In this document: piece by piece, positions 56,077-64,000 of the stretch
Layout of the letters: each line of letters begins with the position of its first letter
How positions within the stretch are numbered: the stretch's first letter is position 1
Assembly (NCBI GenBank): GCA_031769625.1
Contig: JAUIMM010000519.1
Span: forward strand, 2,475,501-2,539,500
DNA: 64,000 bases
Direction of reading: 5' to 3'
Source: Taudactylus pleione
Lineage: Eukaryota > Chordata > Amphibia > Anura > Myobatrachidae
Notes under the pieces: model-generated
Told to the model about the DNA's origin: nothing
Database searches by the model: none
The model's input: the letters and a program-made list of their open reading frames with translations, nothing else
Position numbers and translations under genes: made by a program

Positions 56077-57173
56077 TTTGAGAATAAATTGCCCCATTTG
56101 CATATACCTGAATTTTTTGATCCTGAATTTCCAACTTACTTTAGTATTGCAATTACCTGTGTTAAATGTATTAATTGATGTAATTGGTGTTTTTTATTCT
56201 CCATAAATATCAATTAAGGAATTCAGCCCAGATAATTGCAGTAGTAAATGAAGTGTTAAGCTTGGGAGGAGAGTGTTTTTTATTGGGGCGGAAAGGGTCA
56301 TGCTTGAGGGTGTTTATAATTTAACAGGTTTCATATGTTAAAAAATGGAACCCCCCTTCCCCCATTCTACATAGATTTCCAGGATTAGATTAATAATAAT
56401 AATGAATTTATTAAAGAAACATTGATGCTTATGACTTTTTATCCTTTACAGCTAATAGATGCTTATAACAGCAATCAGTCAGAGAGCTATATATTCACAC
56501 AATAAATACACACATACATTGCATTATCTGTAACACATAATAGAGTTACATGAGAGTGACAGCAGACGTATAGTCGCGTGAATGCTATTGGAAAAACACT
56601 TCCTTGCTCATATTCCAACATTAACTTCAAATAACCTATGTCAGTGGCTCTCAATTATCTTAATATGTGTGTTTGGATTCTGTCCAGTGTCATTTTGTAT
56701 TCCTGCACTGATTGCTCTCTAACTGGTGACTGTTAATTGCTTTCAAATCTCTTTGGAGTTAACACACTTTAAAAAGAAAAAAAAAAATCCAAAACCAAAG
56801 CACTTCAGCTGGAAGAGCACCTAATTCTGTTAGCTGGCTGCGACATAAGAAATATCAGCTCTTCCTAGAGAATTGAAGGTGTTGCGTTCAACAAGAAATG
56901 TAAACACCAGACTCTCGTGTCCTTTGGATGCATCTTCGTACGACATTTTAGGAATTGAGTAGTGCTATGTTTCATAACTTAATAATAACCTTCTAATAAA
57001 CTTAATAACAAGGCAGGTGTGGGTAGTCATATTTATAGCGTCACACCATCCAGCTGGACAGTGTGAAACCATCAAACAATATTATGTTGGTATGAACCTA
57101 TCCTGCAATCCCTATGCTTCTGTATAGGCGTCAACCTGACCCATTTCTTTTTGTTTGTTAATTCAGCACAATT
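56077..57173. other. Unique-looking AT-rich stretch
   Basis: No gene or repeat recognised. Confidence 0.4.
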
Positions 57174-58232
57174 CAGGTTCGTAACTAGGAATGTGCGAGC
57201 AGTGAGGCTACCCGGGACACCTGCATGTGGCTTGGGCCAGTAGAACTGCTGCAGAGCTGCCCAAAGCAGCCAAGACATACTTGCCTACTTTTGAAAACTA
57301 GTTTCAGGGAGATTTTAGATGGCTCAACGCGCAGTGCATTAGCACTGCACTCCTGACTCCCTGGCCTGCACCCGTAACCCATTGTGGTCGTCCCCACCGC
57401 TGATGATTTGTAAGCTATGCTGGCCATCGGTGCCCACCCCGCGGTAGTCGGCTTTTAACATGACGTCAGGAGTGCAATGCTAGAGACGCCAACCGGAGCC
57501 GCCTCCTCCTGCACACCGGCCAGTGTAGAAGACTGTAGACTGCTGGTGCTGGGAGATTGATTATGGAGGACGGACTGCGGAGCCGACGCTGGAGCTGCAT
57601 GACACTGTGAGTGTTGTTCAGAGCTCACTAGCAGCAGCCGCCCTCAGTATTTCCAGCTTCAGAAACCGGGAGATGAGTTATAATTTGCGGGGCTGTGGGA
57701 GGCTCCATTAAAAATCGGGAGCCTCCCGCTAAAATCGGGAGGGTAGGCAAGCCCGATCCAAGAGATGCAGTGATGTGCGGCAAGGTAAATGGCTAGTATC
57801 AGAGCCAGATTTACAGATACATATATGAACCCGAGGGTTCATGTGGGCATTATACAAAGGTGCAGACGTATATAGTGCTGGAAATTTGGTGTGTTGTGAT
57901 CAGGGATGTGTGGAAAAGATAGACAGGGGAGGCAGTGCCTCATCTGCCATACACTTTTTACACCAGAGTTTTGACTATAAAAATGATTAGAAGAATAATA
58001 CAAAGAAGATATTTTCTTTACATTTTTATAGTCCAAACTTTGGAGTAAACCTAAGTATGACAGGAAATGCTCTGCTAACCTGCCTCACCTGACAGCACAT
58101 CACTGAAAAGATGCTCCAGACATTTACCCTGCAGCTCAGGGCACATATGCCCCCTGTACCGGCCACGCCCCCTGGGGCAGAGCTCTTGCCCTCTGTGTGG
58201 CGGCACTGGTCGCACACCCCTAGTTACAGCCT
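57174..58232. mobile_element. Possible hAT element containing another repeat
   Basis: CAGGTTCGTAACTAGGAATG at the left and the inverted right end (GGCTGTAACTAGGGGTGTG) resemble hAT termini. An 8-bp TSD was not found. It contains the repeat at 57276-57752. Confidence 0.45.
57276..57752. mobile_element. Repeat with CATACTTGCCTAC / GGGTAGGCAAG ends (copy 2)
   Basis: CATACTTGCCTACTTTTG and TCGGGAGGGTAGGCAAG match the ends of 44606-45995. Internal ATCGGGAG.CTCCCG hairpins lie near the right end. No CA array here. Confidence 0.65.
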
Positions 58233-59565
58233 ATAGAGATGCCCGGTGCCAGTGGTCTGCCCACTTAGCGTGATGTCACATATTTGAGGGGCAGGGACGG
58301 CACAGGATGGAAAAGTGCCCTGTTGGGGCCCTGGCTTAGTTAGTTAACTATTTTTTTTTTTTAAATGAATTGAAACCAGGTTAATTCTGTAAAAGAGTCA
58401 GGGCTAAACTTAGCCGAAAATAAATTGTACCCTGATAGAATAGTCGTTTCAAGCTAGTTAACATCTGAATGTATAAATTTGCATCCTGATCATTCAGAAC
58501 GACCTGTGTTACAGACTGAGTTACATACTCCCTTAGAAGAAAGAATTACAATGATTAAAATTCTCCGTTCAGAAGCCTTGAGGACAGACAAAAACTGATT
58601 ATTATAAAGCCGGACAAGTAAAATTGTAAAAAGTAGAAGGTAGGCATGAGATAAAGAGACAGGAGCAGCTCTGCAAAATAAAATATGTTGCGCACCCGTA
58701 TATTTTGCCGTTTGGTGCAGGTCCGTTTACTTTCCAGGTCCCATCCTTTGACAATATCTGAAGCTCCAATTATGGCTTACCATAGTACTCGGATGTTAAG
58801 CAGTTTTTAAATAACTAGTAGAAGGTTCTAGAACCAAAATTAGAATTTTCTCAGAATTTTGTAGGTGACTACGTTTTATTTCAGTAACAGAAATATTAAA
58901 TCTATTTCCGACAGTATAATTTTTTTTAAAATAAAGTATTAGAATACTGTATATCAGATTTTAAAACATGAAGACTTTTAAAGTTCTAAACGTTTTTTCT
59001 CTTCTATTTTTTACTTTTATATATTCAGCACTATTTGCATTAGCCTCCAGGCTGGGATGACTCAACTTGCCTCCAATCTCTGTCATCTTGATAATAAATA
59101 AACCCAACCACTGTGTGACTCAAATGTAAAATAATCACAAGTAATCCGTTTTCTTACCACACAACCAAATGCTCTATAGCGTTTGCGTCTTTGCTATATT
59201 TGTGAGTAGATATTTCTAAATAGACTAAATCAGACGGATGGCTTCTATGTGACAGCGTGGCTTATAACAAAGCATTGCTTGCTACAAAGTATTTCTTGCT
59301 GTGCAGGTCACATTTAAACTCGAAAATAAGTTTTAGATCTCTTTCACAACACATGCTTTTCTTGCATTTTTATTTTAATTTGGAATTTAAAGGAATTTTA
59401 AAGTGTACCTGACCTGTTAGGTTTGTAGCAGAAATCACCAGGTGTTTTTACCATAAAAGTGACAGTTTCATTGATATGATAAATGTAACACAAGTACATG
59501 AATCTGGAAAGTCAATATTCAGGCTGGGTAAACAAGTCACAGTAAGTAACAGCAATGAACAGAGA
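58233..59565. other. Unique-looking AT-rich stretch
   Basis: No gene or repeat recognised. Confidence 0.4.
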
Positions 59566-60208
59566 GCCTGATTCAGCAGCGATCGCAAATGCAACTACAT
59601 ATGCAGATCGAGCAATTGTTAGCCATTGCGCATGCGTATAAGCCGCAGTGCGTGTGCGCTGCGATCATGTAACGATTACGCACGCGCACAGAGGAATCCG
59701 TCGCAGAGTGAGTGACAGGCTGTGAGCGTTTGGGGGGTGGTGCCGGAAGACTAGCCGGAAAAGGCAGAGATGCCTGTCCGTTTGAACGCCGTTGCATGGG
59801 CGTGCATTATTTAGCCACTGCGATTGCATACGCAGCTTGAGAGCCCACTGCATGCGAAGAGACGTGCAGTGTCTGCGGCAGGTCAGACCTGGTGCAAATG
59901 TTGCGTGAGTGGTCGATGTGTGTCGATGGTACCGATATTTACACAGAAGAGCGACAGTGGACGAATATGACAAAGCAAAAGTGGGCGTCTTTATTTCGGC
60001 TGAGCAGTGACAGACATCGGTTATCTGTAATCAGCAATAGCCACAGCATACTGTTTCCTCCTTGTGTCTGCTGTACTGACCGGATACACTACACCGCTGC
60101 GGGCTTCTCCTTCCTTTAGTGCCGCTATATTGGAAGGACTCCAAGTCTGCATAAATAGGGATAAATTCAAAAGCTGAGGGTATAGGTGAGCCACAAGTAA
60201 CAAACTCA
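59566..60208. mobile_element. Possible Harbinger-type MITE, right end lost
   Basis: AGCCTGATTCAGCAGCGATC begins a segment rich in GCGCATGCG and CGATCGCA motifs like other Harbinger MITEs. No inverted right end was found before the next element. Confidence 0.45.
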
Positions 60209-60808
60209 GGGCTCGATTCAGACCTGCTCGCTAGATGTGTACACTCGCTAGGTGCGTATGCAAATTCGGCTATGTGACAGCAGGACAGGCAATCGCACGG
60301 CAAGGCATAAGCACGCCCACTATGTCTTGGCGTGCGATCGCTCTGTGTATGCAGACGCCCACCAGCCTGTCTTAAGACACCCACTTGTGGACGTCAGCTC
60401 CAGGAAGTGTATGCAACCATCGTTACCATCGGAAGCGAACGCAGCGCTTGTGGTTGACCATACCCTACCGCAAGCACTGCAAGCACTTCAGTGTAAAATT
60501 CAGCCAGGTGATGTGTACTGTGACGTGGCCTCTTAATTATGCACGCCTCTGAAACGGCGTTGAGACGCTCAGGCACGCCTGCGTTCGCACCTCCACTCCC
60601 CCGTTTTCATAGACCAACCCCTGTCACCACCCACAAACGGCTTCTCCAGTCACTCACTCAGCTGGGCAGTCTATGCACAGCGAGCGTGCGCTTCCCGATT
60701 GCTCGGACTGGTTCACGCACGCGCACTGTGATGCTTATGCATGCGCACAATGCAAACATCGGCAGTCTGCGTGCAAACGCTTCTTAGCGAGCCAGTCTGA
60801 ATTGGGCC
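60209..60808. mobile_element. Harbinger-type MITE (decayed ends)
   Basis: GGGCTCGATTCAGACCTGC and the inverted right end (GGGCCCAATTCAGACTGGC), both followed by TCGC. No clear TSD. Confidence 0.65.
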
Positions 60809-61039
60809 CCCGGTCCATATTAACCACTTGCCTGGCATGGTCAGATCAGATACGGCCATACCAGACTGGGCTTTCCCTGACATGGTCGTATCTGATACGA
60901 CCAGTCAGAAAAGCTCTATGGGCGGCTGCTGGAAAATCATTTTCTAGCAGCCGCCAATCACAGAGGGAGCTCCTGGTCCGTCTGCACACTTTGCCCCTCC
61001 CCGTGGGCCCAGCGCCGGCGAACCCCCCCCCCCCCCCTG

Positions 61040-61510
61040 GCGGCTGCCGTGAGGACAGGGTAGAGAAGACAGCGCTGTCCTTCTTTCCCTCCTCCAGCAG
61101 TTAGCAGCAGCCGCTAGGCTGGTAGCGCTGTCCTTCTCTCCCACCTCCGGAGAGCAGCAGCCCAGCGGCTGCTGACAGGGAAGAGAAGGCAGCGCTAACA
61201 GTGCTGTCCTTCTCTCCCTCCTTGCCGGCTAGCTGCAGCCTGGGGGCTGCTGACAGGGCAGAGAAGACAGCGCTAACAGCGCTGTCCTCCTCTCCATCCA
61301 ACTCCGGCTAGCAGCAGCCGCCAGGCAGGGAAGGTAGCGCTGTCCTTCTCTCCCACCTCTGGAGAGCAGCAGCCCGGCGGCTGCTGACAGGGCAGAGAAG
61401 GCAGCGCTAACAGCGCTGTCCTTCTCTCCCTCCAACTCCGGCTAGCAGCAGCTGCCGGGCAGGGAAGGTAGCGCTGTCAGCGCTGTCCTTCCCTCACTCC
61501 ACCCCCGCTA
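61040..61510. repeat. GC-rich minisatellite in the piggyBac-like element
   Basis: Units of roughly 60-100 bases with GCGCTGTCCTTCTCTCCC, CCGGCTAGCAGCAGC and GGCAGGGAAG-like blocks, about five to six copies with internal variation. Confidence 0.8.
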
Positions 61511-61575
61511 TCAGCAGCCTCTTCCCCATTGATGATAACCCCACCCCCATGAATAAATCAGAGCCCTGGCCATAA

Positions 61576-61581
61576 TATATG

Positions 61582-61614
<33 letters not shown>

Positions 61615-61735
61615 TTTTATATATATGTGTGTGTGTGTATATATATATTTTTATATATATGTGTGTGTGTGTATATATATATATGTATATATATATACTG
61701 TATATATACATATATATGTGTGTATATTTATACAT

Positions 61736-61766
<31 letters not shown>

Positions 61767-61772
61767 CGTATA
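61576..61772. repeat. TA/TG microsatellite
   Basis: TATATA with TGTGTG blocks, about 200 bases. Confidence 0.92.
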
Positions 61773-62289
61773 TGGATGGCAGCCCCAACCGATGTTAAGG
61801 AAACATCGGTAGCTGTGGTCACAATCGATGTTTCTATCGATGGCCAACAGTACTATATAGCATAAAAATGACCATTTTTATGGTATACAGCGCTTAAAAT
61901 TTTTTATTTTTTTTTTAGAAAATCGTGTTGGATAAGTTTTAAAAAGCTGTTCCTGACCTAATTCAATCATAAAAAAAACGACAATTTCGGAGCGGTTTTT
62001 GGAGAGAGAATTCGTCAGTTAAGTGGTTAAAGTAGCAGGAGCTGGAATTATTAACCTTTACTGGTGCGTTTCGCTCCCATCCTGGAGCTTTATCAAGACA
62101 TGGTCATTGTCTCGTATCATTTGGTTGTCTAGTGGGGTATTAATATATGCTGAGGAAGTTGCATATCTTACGATTTACTACATTAACGCCTTTTTACTAT
62201 TTGTGCCCCTAAGAAAATGCATTTACAGTACAAACCTGGGGGCCTAAGTGGTTAGATACTCCTCTAATAATACAATGCTACAGGGTGTC

Positions 62290-63090
62290 CAGGGTCCAAT
62301 GTGTTTCTGGAATGAGTTCTTTATCCTCATGAAATATATTTTAATCTGGGATGCTTTCAAGCCATATGCAAAAGGACACTTTATATACTTTATATTGGCT
62401 AGCTCTGGTTATAAGAAAGAAAGAAAGAGATGAACTTGTCTGAGAATGTTCCTAACAAGGTGAAGACTAACAATATCCTATTTCAATTATGTACTCAGGA
62501 TTTGGGAGAATTCATTTACCCTTACATTTGAAGTAGATGACAGAGGCTATTTACAAACCTGCCAGCAATAAACATCCAGGTTTAGATGGATTTCCTGCAG
62601 AGTGGTACAATTTATATTTCGAGGAGCAAGCCCCAGGTTACTTGCTATATATTATAAAGGCAGTTGGAATAAATAGAACTAGTTCTGAAGCATGTACTGT
62701 ACATCTTATAGATCTAGATACCAAAATATTGTACAATTCCAAGCAGCAAGATTAATGAATTAAATTATATGGTGCATGACGAACAATCAGATGGACTTTA
62801 TGGGTAGTAGAGTGCTGACAATATTAGAAAGTTGGCTCCTAACTTGCAATCACCTCAGAACAATTCTTGCTGTTGCATTCTAGTATCTTAGAACAGCTAT
62901 AAAGCATTTGATGGAGCTAACCAGTAGGACACTTATGTATAGCTATACCTATAGCTCTGAAAGGTTTACATTAAGATGACAAACTCAACAAGGATGTTCA
63001 TTGTCCCAAATCTCCTTTGCTTTGGGCTCTGAACTCCTAGTGATTTTCTTTAAGCAATCTGCTGATTCACTGTATGTGGTTTGAATGTAA
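62290..63090 (+). pseudogene. L1-clade LINE reverse-transcriptase fragment
   Basis: Segments in order: IWDAFKPYAKGHFIYFI (the W-FK...RG-fI pre-RT motif), EAIYKPASNKHPGLDGFPAEWY (the kspGpDGf-aEfYk RT motif), then YKAFDG (the D-AFD- motif) and QQGCSLSQISFALGSELL (the RQGCPLSP-LFal- motif). The order and spacing are those of an L1/Tx1-type ORF2. Frameshifts, stops and internal deletions leave no intact frame. Neither end was found. Confidence 0.8.
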
Positions 63091-64000
63091 AGGGTTGGAA
63101 AAAAGCATTGACATACTATAAGATAATACATTGGTTTATTGTTGCTAACCCTTAACAACCTTGCATAGCTTACTTACTTAAACTAATAAATAACTACACA
63201 GACAACAAGAGCTTTGCTAAAAGGTCGCAGGTTTTATTTATAATTAATTAATTAATTAATTAACCTATCCAGGGTGGCAAGGGACGCTGCAGACTTAGTT
63301 CTAGCTTTCATCTCACTCAAATACTTGGGGAACGACTGACACGTCCCCCCTCAAGACACACTAACGATGCGAGGGTCTCACTTCCCTCCTGGGCCAATCC
63401 GAGGCGCTTACGCACATAAAAGCGCCCAGGTCCCCCCGCACGGAGAAGGACAAATTCGCCAGGTTCATCAAGGGCAAGTGCCCCCACAAAGTTATCTTAC
63501 GGCATATAAAGCCACTGAGCTGCAGCGTACTCCTGCCAAAGCCAGACTCCAAAGGACACTGGCCCGCCACCCAAAACGACCGAGCTCTAGAACAACAAAT
63601 CCTTATCACTCACACAGACCAAGGCCAATTGAGATGCCTTCCGACCAGACGAAAAAAATTCCAAGTTGAATTTCCAACAAAAGCTATGACACAGAACCAA
63701 GCTACCCAGTGACACAGCATGACTGGTTACTGACACATTCATCCTAGTCTCACCCTGACCAACACACCATATTTGAGCGCCACTATCCAAGTCAAAACGA
63801 GGCACCATTTTGACCACACACTCCTCCCAAACGGTATTATATTCCAATCATACTCTCGCCACGAAAAATCGTCTCCACATCTTTCAGCTGCACATGTCAC
63901 TGTTCTAAACAGGCAACCACACTCACCAAACACACCCAATGTGACCACCAAGGATCAAGCACGAAAATTGAAACTAAACCTCGCATACCCTTCTCCAACC
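63091..64000. other. Unassigned C-rich stretch at the window end
   Basis: TTTTATTTATAATTAATTAA repeats (63230-63262) are followed by C-rich sequence with a plus-strand frame at 63367-63669 rich in Arg, Pro and Lys and a minus frame at 63951-63739. I recognise no motif. The abrupt change in base use suggests the edge of a retroelement running on the minus strand, with 63230 near its 3' end. This is a guess. Confidence 0.3.

Larger units (their letters stand above)
60834..62026. mobile_element. piggyBac-like non-autonomous element, TTAA duplication
   Basis: CCACTTGCCTGGC at the left and the inverted right end (CCACTTAACTGACG), each bordered by TTAA (60830-60833, 62027-62030). A TTAA target and CC ends fit piggyBac. 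The interior has GATACGACC/GGTCGTATC-type pairs, a CT/GC-rich array and a TA/TG microsatellite. No transposase. Confidence 0.7.

Noticed and set aside
61579..61865. Tyr/Ile-rich frames on both strands
   Set aside because: Translation of the TA/TG microsatellite.

Overview
The window looks like gene-poor, transposon-rich DNA from a large vertebrate genome. An anuran amphibian is the best guess, inferred from the style and mix of its PIF/Harbinger, hAT, Helitron, CR1 and L1 repeats; no marker gene proves it. I see no convincing host protein-coding gene, rRNA, tRNA or CRISPR array. Every persuasive coding signal belongs to a mobile element. Nothing could be searched or computed here: family names rest on motifs, terminal repeats and target-site duplications (TSDs) read by eye.

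The centrepiece is a 7.7 kb PIF/Harbinger DNA transposon at 11026-18725. It has matching termini (GGCCCTGATTCAGACCCG on the left, 16 of 18 bases matched on the right) and a 3-bp AGT duplication. It appears to carry three spliced genes: a short Myb/SANT-like protein (+, 3 exons), a DDE transposase (-, 2 exons, catalytic residues visible) and a second, NAIF1-like Myb/SANT protein (+, 4 exons). All exon junctions I could place keep the frame open. The transposase and the second Myb gene are divergent across a ~1.1 kb spacer holding a 48-bp tandem array. The first Myb gene has a 50-bp tandem array in intron 1. Two Myb-like partners in one Harbinger is the most unusual thing I see.

Region by region. 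1-5.5 kb: microsatellite, a decayed minus-strand retroelement with an SGNH-hydrolase-like domain and possible tyrosine-recombinase traces, local duplications and an L2-like 3' tail. 7.0-8.8 kb: a hAT element with a GC-rich array and a nested palindromic MITE. 10-10.5 kb: a repeat with TTAGGG-like units. 11-18.7 kb: the Harbinger. 19.8-23.6 kb: MITEs, including a hAT MITE with a perfect 8-bp TSD. 24.2-27.5 kb: a hAT MITE split by a 3.1 kb hAT relic that keeps only the transposase C-terminal dimerisation domain; a sister copy lies at 47.3-49.8 kb. 27.5-32.5 kb: palindromic MITEs and a minus-strand Helitron holding a Harbinger MITE and a Tc1/mariner MITE. 32.6-46 kb: arrays, MITEs, a 5'-truncated CR1-type LINE and a CA-rich array. 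49.8-56.1 kb: MITEs, a mariner relic with inverted arms, and a plus-strand Helitron relic (helicase C-terminus) broken by later insertions. 57-62 kb: hAT-, Harbinger- and piggyBac-like elements. 62.3-63.1 kb: an L1-clade reverse-transcriptase relic.

The elements probably interact. The Harbinger shares its termini with several MITEs here and could mobilise them. The two hAT relics have perfect TSDs but no full transposase, so they must have been moved by an enzyme encoded elsewhere. Many elements carry internal tandem arrays, so most minisatellites in the window are parts of transposons.
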